Assembly (NCBI GenBank): GCA_016869645.1
Contig: VGDO01000030.1
Coordinates: 1 to 39,107, forward strand
Reading direction: 5' to 3'
DNA from: Alphaproteobacteria bacterium
GTDB taxonomy: Bacteria; Pseudomonadota; Alphaproteobacteria; SHVW01
Length of the DNA stretch: 39,107 nt
In this document: piece by piece, positions 17,517 through 25,871 of the stretch
Layout: each line of letters begins with the position of its first letter
Position numbering within the stretch: the stretch's first letter is position 1
Notes under the pieces: model-generated
The model's input: the letters and a program-made list of their open reading frames with translations, nothing else
Databases searched by the model: none
Told to the model about the DNA's origin: nothing
Position numbers and translations under genes: made by a program

Positions 17517-18665
17517 TCAGTACCGTAACGTTGCGGCGGCCAGCGCTCCTCGGGGCGGCCGCTCGCGCGGCACGGCATAGGCGGGACCGCCATTGGCGAT
17601 CGTGCGCACCGCGGCGAGATTGAGCAGATCTTCGTCCCAACCGATCAGCGAGCCGTGCGCGGCGATCGAACCATCATCAGGATCAAAGGTGCCCCACAGC
17701 GCGGCATCCGCGGCCACCAGCGCAGCGTCGACCCGGCCGAAATGGGCGGCAGCGACGACCTCCTCGGGCTTGGTTGCGGCGGCCGCATCACCGCTACCCA
17801 GTCGGGCAGCGATACGTTCGAGCAGGCCGGCCACCGGCTGGTCGAAGCTCGGTTGCATGACCGCGACCGAGCGGCGGTGAATCTCCTCATCGGTGAGACC
17901 GTGAGGATTGGCTGAAATCATCTCGCCGACGAGATTGCGCAGATGACCGCGCTGACGCAGATGGCCGCCAACCTGCGGTTCGGCGAACAGGAGCACGGGC
18001 GCGCTTTCCTGGGCCAGGTGCTTGCTGAGCACCCCCTCGAGCCGGGTCAGATGCTCGACCAGCTGGATCTTGTGAAGGTCGTCGGGCGAGTCGAAACCCC
18101 GCGAGGTCGGTACGGCGGCAGGACCGCGGCTGCGCGATCGGGCAACCGGGGTATGCGGTGCCGCCTGGTCGATCTCGGTCTCGGCCATGACCTCTTCGAC
18201 CGAGCGTGGCAAATCCGGCGGGGTCTTGTCGTGGACCTCGTATCGGCTCGCCACGAACAGACGGGCCGACGTGCTGCTCAATGCGAGAATGTAGAATCGC
18301 ATATCGGCCGCGAAGAGTTCGATCAGTGGCTTGATATGGAAATGGCTGGCGACCACCGCCAAGTCGCCAACCGCGACGGGCAGCGCCACGATTTCCGTCC
18401 GGTCCGGGGCCGCGAAGAGAGCCACGGCAGGTTCGCGATGCTCGATCAGTTGGTCCGAAGCCGCAAAGCTTTCGAGCGGCGCCAGCAGCGCCGCCGCCTG
18501 CGGACGGTCGACTTGGCGCTCCATGAGTCTGCCCCGTGCTTCCTCGATCAGACGGGCAAGACGGATCCGCGAATGGCGCATGTCGCGCTCTTGCGGCGCC
18601 AGATCGGCATAGAGGGAGACGACGTTATCAGCCTCCCCCGTGAAGGCGCGAAGGTCGACAGACAT
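17517..18665 (-). CDS. baeRF family 3 protein (bacterial archaeo-eukaryotic release-factor-like)
   Basis: This 382-aa protein is of the baeRF_family3 type. It is recognised by ALFAAPDRTEIVALPVAV, the FHIKPLIEL motif, the RFYILALSSTSARLF strand block and the C-terminal L7Ae/eRF1-like region. The family is related to eRF1/Pelota and has been proposed, from sequence analysis, to act on ribosomes under stress or conflict; no GGQ motif is visible. The gene's ATG overlaps the TAA of the upstream 127-aa gene (TAATG), so the two are translationally coupled and transcribed from the EcfG-type promoter at 19084-19109. I am confident of the family, not of the biochemical role. Confidence 0.85.
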   Translation of the reverse strand: MSVDLRAFTGEADNVVSLYADLAPQERDMRHSRIRLARLIEEARGRLMERQVDRPQAAALLAPLESFAASDQLIEHREPAVALFAAPDRTEIVALPVAVGDLAVVASHFHIKPLIELFAADMRFYILALSSTSARLFVASRYEVHDKTPPDLPRSVEEVMAETEIDQAAPHTPVARSRSRGPAAVPTSRGFDSPDDLHKIQLVEHLTRLEGVLSKHLAQESAPVLLFAEPQVGGHLRQRGHLRNLVGEMISANPHGLTDEEIHRRSVAVMQPSFDQPVAGLLERIAARLGSGDAAAATKPEEVVAAAHFGRVDAALVAADAALWGTFDPDDGSIAAHGSLIGWDEDLLNLAAVRTIANGGPAYAVPRERPPRGALAAATLRY

Positions 18666-19048
18666 TAGTGAGCCCGACGGTCGGGAGCGATCGACGGCAT
18701 TCCGGAGGATGCCGCGCGCGAGGATTCCGCGAGCGGCTCAGCGATCACCACTCCCGGCCTCGCCTTGTCGTCGACGACTTCCTCCAGCGCCGGCCGGACG
18801 TGGTAGAGCTTCTCGTCATGGAGACCGGGGCGCGGGGTCGGCGACTCGTTGCCGACCTGCGGCGTCGGCTCGCCCTCTTGCTCGAGCACCCATCGTTCGG
18901 CGAGCATCCGCGCCTGCGCCGGTGTGGGTGCTACGACGACGACCCGGGCCCAGATCTTGCGGCCTTGCCACCAGCTGTCGCTCGGCGCCGCCGCCGGCTC
19001 GATCAGCCAAGCTTTCATCGTTTCGTGCCGATCCACGACCTTCTCCAT
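18665..19048 (-). CDS. Conserved unknown 127-aa protein coupled to baeRF3
   Basis: The protein contains a compact domain (MKAWLIEPAAAPSDSWWQGR, then an alanine/valine strand and an AQARMLAERWV helix). A VGNESPTPRPGLHDEKLYHV segment follows, then a polar tail. No function is known to me. The ATG at 19048 is chosen because GGAGGT lies seven nt upstream; longer readings to 19492 run through the promoter region. Its stop shares a base with the baeRF3 start, so the two proteins are probably made in fixed ratio and may act together. No signal peptide or membrane segment is seen. Confidence 0.7.
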   Translation of the reverse strand: MEKVVDRHETMKAWLIEPAAAPSDSWWQGRKIWARVVVVAPTPAQARMLAERWVLEQEGEPTPQVGNESPTPRPGLHDEKLYHVRPALEEVVDDKARPGVVIAEPLAESSRAASSGMPSIAPDRRAH

Positions 19049-19083
19049 GACGGCCACCTCCGGGCCCAGCTCCCAAAGAGCAG

Positions 19084-19109
19084 AACGCCCCTGCGCAGCG
19101 TGAGGTTCC
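19084..19109 (-). promoter_or_regulatory. EcfG-type promoter (GGAAC-N17-CGTT) for the 127-aa/baeRF3 operon
   Basis: On the minus strand GGAAC is at 19109-19105 and CGTT at 19087-19084 with a 17-nt spacer. The -10 is about 35 nt from the ATG at 19048. Confidence 0.75.
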
Positions 19110-19217
19110 CCGGCCGTCCGCTGCGCGCCACAGCTTGAAACGCGGTGAGGTTGCCAAGCCGGTTCAACCGGTTGCCGACGGTCCCTGTGTCGAAGTCGTG
19201 TCATCTCCTCGGCGGGC

Positions 19218-19242
19218 GGAACCGACGCCGGACGCCGCCGTT
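19218..19242 (+). promoter_or_regulatory. EcfG-type promoter (GGAAC-N16-CGTT) for the 68-aa gene
   Basis: GGAAC at 19218-19222 and CGTT at 19239-19242 with a 16-nt spacer. The predicted start of transcription leaves a leader of about 25 nt containing AGGAG (19262-19266) before the GTG at 19274. It faces away from the promoter at 19084-19109, so the spacer is a divergent stress-promoter region. Confidence 0.78.
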
Positions 19243-19273
19243 GGCCGGGCGCTGGACAGTCAGGAGCGTCCCC

Positions 19274-19480
19274 GTGAACCGGCAGACTTCGTCGATCCTC
19301 CCCGTCGATGCGTCCCAGGTGTCCGGCCGCAGGACGCGACCGGTCGACGTGGAGCGCGACCTGCGTCCGGCGACATCTGCCGAGGCACGCAAGGCCTCTG
19401 CGCGGCTGCAGCGTCCGCCGCGCGAGAGCGACGACGACGATCACGGATATCACATCCGCTACTACGGCAACGACAGCTGA
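19274..19480 (+). CDS. Small 68-aa protein with exact stress promoter, unknown function
   Basis: The gene begins with GTG, preceded by AGGAG with an 8-nt gap and by an exact EcfG-type promoter. The protein is polar and arginine-rich, with a run of acidic residues near the end (ESDDDDHGYHIRYYGNDS). I do not recognise a family. Without the promoter and ribosome-binding site it would be dismissed as noise. A longer reading frame from 19145 exists, but it starts upstream of the promoter. Confidence 0.55.
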   Translation: MNRQTSSILPVDASQVSGRRTRPVDVERDLRPATSAEARKASARLQRPPRESDDDDHGYHIRYYGNDS

Positions 19481-19516
19481 CGCGTTCGGCACGCTCCGGC
19501 CAGCGACATGCAGATC

Positions 19517-21802
19517 TCAGAGCACGTCCTCGATCCGCAGCGGTAGCTTGCGGATGCGCCGCCCCGTCGCGTGGTAGAGCGCGTTGCCGAGCGCTGCTGC
19601 GGTGCCGACATTGGCCAATTCGCCCAGACCCTTGATGCCCAGCGGATTGACCAGGCGATCCTCCTCCGACACCAGGATCGCCTGGACGTCGGGCACATCG
19701 GCATTCACGGGGATGAGATACTCGGCAAGATCGGTGTTGACGTAACGCGCGACGCGCCGGTCGAGCTCGGTCTGCTCGTGCAGAGCCGAGGCAATGCCCC
19801 AGATCATGCCGCCGACATATTGGCTGTGCGCCGTGCGCGGGTTGACGATACGGCCGGCCGCAAAGGCCCCGACGATCCGCGGCACGCGCAACTCGCCGGT
19901 GTAGACATTCACGCGCAATTCGACCAGCTCGGCGCCAAAAGCCGCGGCGATCCTGTCTTCCATGGCGCCGCCGGTCAGCGCTGCCGAACCGAGATGAAGC
20001 TTCTTCAGTGCGTCGGGCTCCATGCCATGGGGCAGCCAGTGGGCGTACTCCTCGATCATGGGCGCGCCCAGCATGTCGAATGCGTCCGCGAGCGAAACCT
20101 TGGCGCCATCCTCGCCCGCGATGTGACGGTCGACGAAGTTCACGCTGGACGGTTTGCGGCCGCGCAGCGGCCCGCGGTCTGCGCGCATGGCTGCGCGCAC
20201 CAGCCTGCGGCGAATCCCGTCGCATGCCTTGGCCACGACATTGCAGCAGCTCGCCGTCGTGTTCGATCCGCCGGCGACCGGCGCGGCCGGCAGTGCACTG
20301 TCCCCCAGTAGCACCTCGACCGCGGCGACAGGCAGGCCAAGTCGCTCCGCTGCCGTTTGGGCGATTGCCGTATAGGCCCCGGTGCCGAGGTCGTGCGCGG
20401 CGATCTCTACGCGCGTTGCGCCGTTGCGTGCCAGGCGGACCCGTGCTGTCGCCGCACCCATGAAGGTCGGGTAGACCGCGGTGGCACAGCCCCAGCCGAC
20501 CAGCCAGTCGCCGTCGCGCATGGATCCCGGCGGCAAGTTGCGCCGCCTCCACCCGAAGGCGCGGGAGGCTTCGTCGTAGCACGCCATGAGCGATCGGCTG
20601 GTATAGGGTGCGCCCGTGATCGGATCGTTCCGAGTGTCATTGATGCGGCGCAGCTCGATCGGATCCATGTCGAGCGCCTCGGCTAATTCGTCGAGCGCAG
20701 TCTCGAGCGCAAAGACATAGGGGACCTCAGGCGGCGATCGCATGAAGCCGGGAGTGGCGCGGTCGGTGCGCACCACGTTCACCCGCGTCGACACATTGGG
20801 CACATCATAGATATGCGCGGTCGTCTCGGTCCCGCCGACCAGGTAGTCGTCCAGCCGCGAGGTCGCTTCCCACCCTTCGTGGACGTAGGCGGTCAGCTTG
20901 CCGTCACGTTGTGCGCCCAGCCTGACGCGATGACGCGTCTCGGCACGATAGGTGGCGATGGTGAACCCTTGCGCGCGCGTCGCCACCAGCTTGACCGGCC
21001 GGTTGAGACGGCGTGCGGCGATTGCCACCAACGCGGTGCGCGGCGTGACCGCGGCCTTGGAGCCGAAGGCGCCGCCGACATAGGGGCTGATCACGCGAAC
21101 GTCTTCGGCATCGATGCCGAGCTGCTCGGCCATGGCGTGCTTCAGCGCGTGGACGAACTGCGAAGGCTCGTAGACAGTCAACTGCTCGCCCGACCAGACA
21201 CATGTCGTCGCGTAGAGCTCGATCGCGTTGTGGTGCTGGGTCGGCGTCTCATATACGGCATCGATCGTCACCGGCGCGGCGCGCAAAGCCGCAGCCGCGT
21301 CGCCGACCCTGGGATTCTTGTGCTCCTTGCGTACCTTGGTCGCGGGCAGCGTTTCCACGCCGTCCGAATCCAGGGTGGTTGCGGCATCCTCCTCCTCGTA
21401 GGTCACCCGGACCCGGTAGGCCGCTTCGCGCGCCGCCTCGTAGGTGTCCGCCACGACGATGGCGACGATTTGCCCGGCATGACTGATCTGCGCCGACGAC
21501 AAGGGCCGGTGGATCGTCGAGGCCGTTCCCCCCGAGCCAAAGAACTTCGGCTCGTGAACCTCGTTGCCGACCGTTTCGTGGGTGAGAATGTCGAGCACGC
21601 CCGGCACGGCGCGGGCGTCATCGAGGTCGAACGAGACGATCCGACCCTTGGCGATAGCGCTGGTCACGAGACATGCGTGGGCCGGGTTGGCGACCGGAAA
21701 GTCGGATGCGTAGCGCGCATTGCCGGTCACCTTGAGGCGGCCATCGACGCGCGGTTCGGGCCTGCCCATCGCGCTCCGCCGCGCATTCGATGAGGCTGCC
21801 AC
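19517..21802 (-). CDS. paoC: Aldehyde oxidoreductase, molybdenum-binding subunit (PaoC/YagR type)
   Basis: This 761-aa large subunit of a xanthine-oxidase-family enzyme oxidises aldehydes to acids at a molybdopterin (cytosine dinucleotide) cofactor. It aligns by motif with E. coli PaoC: VDGRLKVTGNARYASDF at the start, YVGGAFGSKAAV, MRSPPEVPYVFALETALDEL, and the active-site glutamate E728 in GLGELANVG. The GTG at 21802 is chosen because it lies 1 nt after the stop of the FAD subunit with GGAG upstream. An ATG at 21769 is possible. It is the last gene of the paoABC operon; no PaoD/XdhC-type cofactor chaperone is visible next to it. Confidence 0.88.
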   Translation of the reverse strand: MAASSNARRSAMGRPEPRVDGRLKVTGNARYASDFPVANPAHACLVTSAIAKGRIVSFDLDDARAVPGVLDILTHETVGNEVHEPKFFGSGGTASTIHRPLSSAQISHAGQIVAIVVADTYEAAREAAYRVRVTYEEEDAATTLDSDGVETLPATKVRKEHKNPRVGDAAAALRAAPVTIDAVYETPTQHHNAIELYATTCVWSGEQLTVYEPSQFVHALKHAMAEQLGIDAEDVRVISPYVGGAFGSKAAVTPRTALVAIAARRLNRPVKLVATRAQGFTIATYRAETRHRVRLGAQRDGKLTAYVHEGWEATSRLDDYLVGGTETTAHIYDVPNVSTRVNVVRTDRATPGFMRSPPEVPYVFALETALDELAEALDMDPIELRRINDTRNDPITGAPYTSRSLMACYDEASRAFGWRRRNLPPGSMRDGDWLVGWGCATAVYPTFMGAATARVRLARNGATRVEIAAHDLGTGAYTAIAQTAAERLGLPVAAVEVLLGDSALPAAPVAGGSNTTASCCNVVAKACDGIRRRLVRAAMRADRGPLRGRKPSSVNFVDRHIAGEDGAKVSLADAFDMLGAPMIEEYAHWLPHGMEPDALKKLHLGSAALTGGAMEDRIAAAFGAELVELRVNVYTGELRVPRIVGAFAAGRIVNPRTAHSQYVGGMIWGIASALHEQTELDRRVARYVNTDLAEYLIPVNADVPDVQAILVSEEDRLVNPLGIKGLGELANVGTAAALGNALYHATGRRIRKLPLRIEDVL

Positions 21803-21803
21803 G

Positions 21804-22802
21804 TCAGAGCTCCATCTGCGCCGCCTGCAACAGGGCGCGTTCGAGCGTGCGCTTGCCGAGCCCAAGCTTGAAGGCGTTGTGTCGTGCCGGCCGTGCAGCG
21901 GCAAACGCCGCCTCCGCGGTAGCCCGTGCCAGCTCGCCATCAAGCCGACGGCCCACCAGCTGGTCCTCCGCTGCGGTCGCGCGCCAGGGAATCGTTGCGA
22001 CTCCGCCGAGCCCGACGCGTGCGTGACGCACCATCCCGTCGCTCAGATCGAGCGCCACCGCCGCTGACGCGAGGGCAAACTGATAGGATTCCCGATCGCG
22101 TACCTTCAGATACAGGGATCGCCGGGTCCACGGGCCGGCCGGCACTCTGATTGCGGCGATGAGTTGGCCGGGCGCCAGATTGGTCTCGACATGCGGCGTG
22201 TCTGCGGGCAGGCGATGAAGTTCGGCCGCGCCCATCGTGCGCGCGCCGTCGGCGCCGATGATTTCCAAGACCGCATCGAGGGCAACCAACGCCACGGCGA
22301 GGTCACCCGGGTAGGTGGCAATGCATGCATCGCTGACGCCGAGCACGGCATGACCACGGTTCTGTCCATGCAGGGCCCCGCATCCCGAACCGGGCTTACG
22401 CCGGTTACAGGCCGGCCAGGACCTATCGCGGTAATAGGGACAGCGCGTTCGCTGCAGAAGATTGCCCCCCAGGCTCGCCATGTTGCGCACCTGCTGGCTC
22501 GCTGCCTGGCGCAGCGCATCGGCGAGAACAGGAAACTTTCGGCGAACAACGGGATGTTCCGCCGCCTGGGCCATGTCGACAAGGGCGCCGAGCCGCAGGG
22601 CGCCTTCCCGCTCTTCGATGAGACCGGCCGCCCCGGCTGCGAGGCCGTTGATGTCGATCAGGCGCGCGGGCCGCAGGACATCGAGCTTCATCAAATCGAT
22701 GAGGGTGGTGCCGCCCGCGAGAAATTGCGCCGGCGCCCCGCTGGCGGCGAGCTGCACGGCCGCGCATTCGCTCGTCGCGCGCTCGTAGAGGAACGGCCGC
22801 AT
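21804..22802 (-). CDS. paoB: Aldehyde oxidoreductase, FAD-binding subunit with extra 4Fe-4S site (PaoB/YagS type)
   Basis: This 332-aa subunit passes electrons from the iron-sulfur subunit to the final acceptor. FAD-binding motifs FLAGGTTLIDLM and ASLGGNLLQRTRC are present. Cysteines C121, C132, C141 and C160 (RCPYYRD, ACNRR, GSGCGAL, SDACIATYP) form the set that binds an additional 4Fe-4S cluster in E. coli PaoB, absent from ordinary xanthine dehydrogenases. The start lies 1 nt after the stop of the 2Fe-2S subunit gene. Confidence 0.9.
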   Translation of the reverse strand: MRPFLYERATSECAAVQLAASGAPAQFLAGGTTLIDLMKLDVLRPARLIDINGLAAGAAGLIEEREGALRLGALVDMAQAAEHPVVRRKFPVLADALRQAASQQVRNMASLGGNLLQRTRCPYYRDRSWPACNRRKPGSGCGALHGQNRGHAVLGVSDACIATYPGDLAVALVALDAVLEIIGADGARTMGAAELHRLPADTPHVETNLAPGQLIAAIRVPAGPWTRRSLYLKVRDRESYQFALASAAVALDLSDGMVRHARVGLGGVATIPWRATAAEDQLVGRRLDGELARATAEAAFAAARPARHNAFKLGLGKRTLERALLQAAQMEL

Positions 22803-22803
22803 C

Positions 22804-23559
22804 TCATGCCCCTTTCATGACCCGTCGCGCCTGGTTGATCGCGGCGACAATGTTGGGGTAAGCGGCGCACCGGCACAGATTGCCGCTCATATATTCACGG
22901 ATGTCTCGATCGGAGCCGGCGTGACCCTCTTCGACACAGGCGATCGCCGACATGATCTGTCCCGGCGTGCAGTAGCCGCATTGAAAGGCATCGTGGTCAA
23001 TGAAGGCCTGTTGCATCGGATGCAGCGGACCGTCGGCGGATGCCAGACCCTCGATCGTCGTGATTGCCCGCTCCTGAGCTACCACCGCGAACATGAGGCA
23101 GGATAGAACACGCCGGCCGTCGATCAGCACGGTGCAGGCGCCGCATTGCCCATGATCGCAACCCTTCTTGGTCCCGACCAATCCCATCGCTTCACGCAAC
23201 GCGTCGAGCAGCGTCGTGCGCACATCAAGCGCCAAACGCCATGTTCGTCCATTGATGTTGAATACGGTTGCGACCGGGGCGCGGGCATCCACGACCGACG
23301 ACCGGCTTGAGGCCACGGGCGCCGCGGCCGCGGCCGCCGGCGCCGCGACGTGAGAGGCAGCCGGCATCAGCGCTCCACCCATGGCGGATATGGCGGCCAC
23401 TCCGGCTCCGGCCTGCAGAAGACTGCGGCGCGTGACGCCAACCTCAGCACGTCGTCCCCCGTGTCCTGCTTGTCCAGTCTCGTCAATTCGCAGCCCCGTT
23501 CGGCTTCGAATGGTCAACGAAAGCTCTTGACCGGACGTTCCGGTCAGAGGTGTCCGCAT
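22804..23559 (-). CDS. paoA: Aldehyde oxidoreductase, 2Fe-2S subunit with Tat signal (PaoA/YagT type)
   Basis: This subunit of about 251 aa carries two 2Fe-2S clusters. Cluster one uses C134, C139, C142 and C154 (GCDHGQCGACTV, LSC). Cluster two uses C194, C197, C229 and C231 (QCGYCTPGQ, GNLCRC). A twin-arginine signal (VTRRSLLQAG, R44-R45) with a hydrophobic stretch shows that the complex is exported folded to the periplasm, as for E. coli PaoABC. The start at 23559 is uncertain: no strong ribosome-binding site is seen, and the ~40 residues before the Tat motif are longer than usual. It is the first gene of the operon and divergent from the DUF3175 gene. Confidence 0.88.
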   Translation of the reverse strand: MRTPLTGTSGQELSLTIRSRTGLRIDETGQAGHGGRRAEVGVTRRSLLQAGAGVAAISAMGGALMPAASHVAAPAAAAAAPVASSRSSVVDARAPVATVFNINGRTWRLALDVRTTLLDALREAMGLVGTKKGCDHGQCGACTVLIDGRRVLSCLMFAVVAQERAITTIEGLASADGPLHPMQQAFIDHDAFQCGYCTPGQIMSAIACVEEGHAGSDRDIREYMSGNLCRCAAYPNIVAAINQARRVMKGA

Positions 23560-23581
23560 GCTCGTTTGGGCGATTTCGCCC

Positions 23582-23606
23582 GGAACCCGAGACGGAATAC
23601 TCCGTT
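23582..23606 (+). promoter_or_regulatory. EcfG-type promoter (GGAAC-N16-CGTT) for DUF3175-DUF3775
   Basis: GGAAC at 23582-23586 and CGTT at 23603-23606 with a 16-nt spacer, ending 33 nt before the ATG at 23640. It is an exact consensus match. Confidence 0.8.
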
Positions 23607-23639
23607 GCGCAAGAGAATTTCTCGGCAACGGAGGGCGTC

Positions 23640-24023
23640 ATGGCCACAATCCGGAAAAAGGTCGCCGCCAAGAGACGAGCGGTGGGCAAGCTGGTTTCAG
23701 CCAGGAAGCGGGCCACCGCGCGGCGCGGCACCCGCTGGTCGCAAGTCGTCACCAAAACGAGCAACGCGCTGGACCTCAGGCACGGCGTCTTTGCTCTGCG
23801 GTCCGCCCGCGCCGTTGCAATGTCGCTCAAGCGCTCGGCGGATCGCAGCGTCCGCCGCAAGGCCGGTGCCTTTCGGTCGGCCATGTCGATGCTGAATTTC
23901 TATCTGAATCGCGGCGGTCGAAACATCACCGCGGCGCGCAAGCGGGTGCTCGACAAGGCGAAGCACGAATTGCGCAAGCTCTATGGCAAGGCGGCGGTCG
24001 CCAGACGCTCGGCCAAGGCCTGA
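23640..24023 (+). CDS. DUF3175 family protein
   Basis: This 127-aa strongly basic protein carries the DUF3175 pattern. After a lysine/arginine-rich N-terminus (1-35) come RWSQVVTKTSNALDLRHGVF, a SLKRSADRSVRRKAG stretch and SAMSMLNFYLNRGGRNI. The function is unknown; the composition suggests nucleic-acid binding. The start is fixed by GGAGGG six nt upstream. It is followed after 2 nt by the DUF3775 gene and preceded by an exact EcfG-type promoter, so it is very likely stress-induced. Confidence 0.85.
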   Translation: MATIRKKVAAKRRAVGKLVSARKRATARRGTRWSQVVTKTSNALDLRHGVFALRSARAVAMSLKRSADRSVRRKAGAFRSAMSMLNFYLNRGGRNITAARKRVLDKAKHELRKLYGKAAVARRSAKA

Positions 24024-24025
24024 GC

Positions 24026-24463
24026 ATGAACGAATCCATCATCGGTCCGGAGGGAAGCGGGCCTCGCGCGGCCTCGGAGCGGAAGATCGAACTCGGGCTG
24101 CCCGACGATCTGATGCGGGCCCTGATCGACAAGGCCCACGAGTTCCACGGCAAGACGCCGGTGGTCGAGCCAGATCCCGGTTCGAATCCCTCCGATGACG
24201 GCCAGCGCGGCGTGCTCGAGGACTATAGCGACGACCCCGTCCACGAGGAACTGACCGAGATTCTGTCGGATCTGAACCAGGATCAACTTGCGGACCTGGT
24301 CGCCCTGATGTGGCTCGGGCGTGGCGATTTCGATTCAACGCAATGGCAGGAACGCCGGGCCGAGGCCATGGAGCTCGATGCGGAGCGCACACCGGCCTAT
24401 CTGATCGGAACGCCGCTGCTGGCGGACTACCTCGAAGAAGGGCTGGCGGCGTTGGGTCGATGA
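24026..24463 (+). CDS. DUF3775 family protein
   Basis: This 145-aa acidic protein has the DUF3775 signature: a LIDKAHEF helix, DPGSNPSDD, VLEDYSDDPVHEEL, LADLVALMWLGRGDF and the terminal GTPLLADYLEEGL. The function is unknown. It starts 2 nt after the stop of the DUF3175 gene, so the basic and acidic proteins are co-translated and could form a complex (inference). A longer frame from 23558 is an overlap artefact. Confidence 0.87.
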   Translation: MNESIIGPEGSGPRAASERKIELGLPDDLMRALIDKAHEFHGKTPVVEPDPGSNPSDDGQRGVLEDYSDDPVHEELTEILSDLNQDQLADLVALMWLGRGDFDSTQWQERRAEAMELDAERTPAYLIGTPLLADYLEEGLAALGR

Positions 24464-24583
24464 TCGGCCGGCGCTCCGCGCTCCATCGCGCGACGTCCAT
24501 TGCACACCACCTGCACTCGGTCGGCAAAGTGTGCCAGACTGGTGGCGGACTGGAGCAACGCGTGCCGGCAGGGAGGTGAAACG

Positions 24584-25096
24584 ATGGCTTCAAGGCGACG
24601 TGGCGCCGCGCCACATACCGACCGGATGGTCATCTCGCCGGTGACCGACCTGCCGTTGATCGTGCATCGACAGATCCTTTCGGCACGACGCGCCAAGTCA
24701 GCGGATGGCTGTCTGCGCCTCTTCGAGCGCAACGGATGGACCAATGGCTGGGTCAACGGCGTCTATGACTACCATCACTATCACGCCGCAACGCACGAGG
24801 CGCTGGGCGTCATCAGCGGCAAGGCAAGCGTGTGCTTCGGCGGGCCGGATGGGCCGGTCGTAACAGTCAAAGCCGGCGACGTCGTGATCATCCCGGCCGG
24901 CATCGCCCACAAACGGGTCGCCGCCACCGGCAAAGTCGTCATCGTCGGCGCCTATCCGGACGGACGCCGGCCCGACCGCAATCTGGGCGTGCCCGGTCCC
25001 GCCAAGACGCGACAGGTCGCCCGTGTGCCGCGCCCGGCCACCGATCCGGTGTTCGGCGCCGCCGGCGGCTTGCGCAAGTTCTGGAGCGCCGCCTAA
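24584..25096 (+). CDS. Cupin-domain protein, YjlB-like
   Basis: This 170-aa protein contains one cupin barrel. Motif 1 (YHHYHAATHEALGVISGKA) carries the metal-binding histidines and glutamate; motif 2 is GDVVIIPAGIAHKRV. The sequence resembles the YjlB family of unknown substrate. The start at 24584 has a strong ribosome-binding site (GGGAGGTG, five nt gap). Its TAA overlaps the TAG of the convergent SDR gene at 25093-25096. No EcfG-type site was found upstream. Confidence 0.85.
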   Translation: MASRRRGAAPHTDRMVISPVTDLPLIVHRQILSARRAKSADGCLRLFERNGWTNGWVNGVYDYHHYHAATHEALGVISGKASVCFGGPDGPVVTVKAGDVVIIPAGIAHKRVAATGKVVIVGAYPDGRRPDRNLGVPGPAKTRQVARVPRPATDPVFGAAGGLRKFWSAA

Positions 25097-25863
25097 AAAA
25101 TGGTGTAGGCGCCGTCGATCAAGATGCTGTCTCCGGTGTGATACCGGCTGGCATCGCTCATCAGGTAGACGGCAATCGCCGCGAAATCCTCGTCCTTGCC
25201 CCAGCGCCGCATCGGAATGCGCGGCAGGACATTGCCGCTGAACTTGGCGTCTCCGATCGCACGCGCGGTCATCTCCGTCTCGATCCAGCCGGGCAGGATG
25301 GCATTCGCCGTTACGCCGTGGCGCGCCATCTCGACGGCCAGAGCCCGGACAACGGAGAGCAGAGCCCCCTTGCTCGCGGCATAGGCATGATTGCCGGCGG
25401 CGCCATGGATGGTCGCCGTACTCGAGATCGCTACCAGCCTTCCCCCCGGATCACCGGCACGCGATCGCTCGACCATATGGCGGGCTGCCGCGCGCAAGGT
25501 GAAGAACGAGCCGTCGAGATTGACGGAAAGCACCTGGCGCCAGTCCGCGGCGCTGAGCTCGTGGAAAGCCGTGCGCTTCGAGCTGATCCCGGCATTGGCG
25601 AAGCACCCGTCGATGCGGCCCATGGCGGACAGCGCGGCGCCAAAGCATGTCTCGACCGCGGCCTCGTCAGCGACATTGCAGACCTGCACCAGAACCCGGC
25701 GGCCATGGGCTTTCAGCACGGTCTCCGCCTCGCGCAGCTTGGCTTCCTTGGTGCCCCAGATCACCACATCCGCGCCGGCCTCGGCCAAGCCCTTGGCCAT
25801 ACCAAGTCCGATGCCGCCATTGCCGCCCGTGATCAGCGCCACCTTCCCGCCGAGGTCGAACAT
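25093..25863 (-). CDS. SDR-family oxidoreductase
   Basis: This 256-aa NAD(P)-dependent dehydrogenase is of the classical short-chain type. It has the cofactor motif TGGNGGIG (12-19), the NAG motif (90-92), and catalytic S148, Y161 and K165 (YAASK). The C-terminal GDSILIDGAYTIF is typical. The ATG at 25863 gives a normal N-terminus. A GTG at 25875 would overlap the stop of the MaoC-like gene as GTGA and is an equally good alternative. It is the last gene of a four-gene minus-strand operon with a Rieske oxygenase; its substrate is probably an alcohol or diol intermediate of that route (inference). Confidence 0.88.
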   Translation of the reverse strand: MFDLGGKVALITGGNGGIGLGMAKGLAEAGADVVIWGTKEAKLREAETVLKAHGRRVLVQVCNVADEAAVETCFGAALSAMGRIDGCFANAGISSKRTAFHELSAADWRQVLSVNLDGSFFTLRAAARHMVERSRAGDPGGRLVAISSTATIHGAAGNHAYAASKGALLSVVRALAVEMARHGVTANAILPGWIETEMTARAIGDAKFSGNVLPRIPMRRWGKDEDFAAIAVYLMSDASRYHTGDSILIDGAYTIF

Positions 25864-25871
25864 GCCCCGGG

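Noticed and set aside
24177..24191. GGTTCGAATCCC, a tRNA T-arm-like sequence
   Set aside because: It lies in frame inside the DUF3775 gene and encodes the conserved DPGSN segment; no acceptor, D or anticodon arms surround it.
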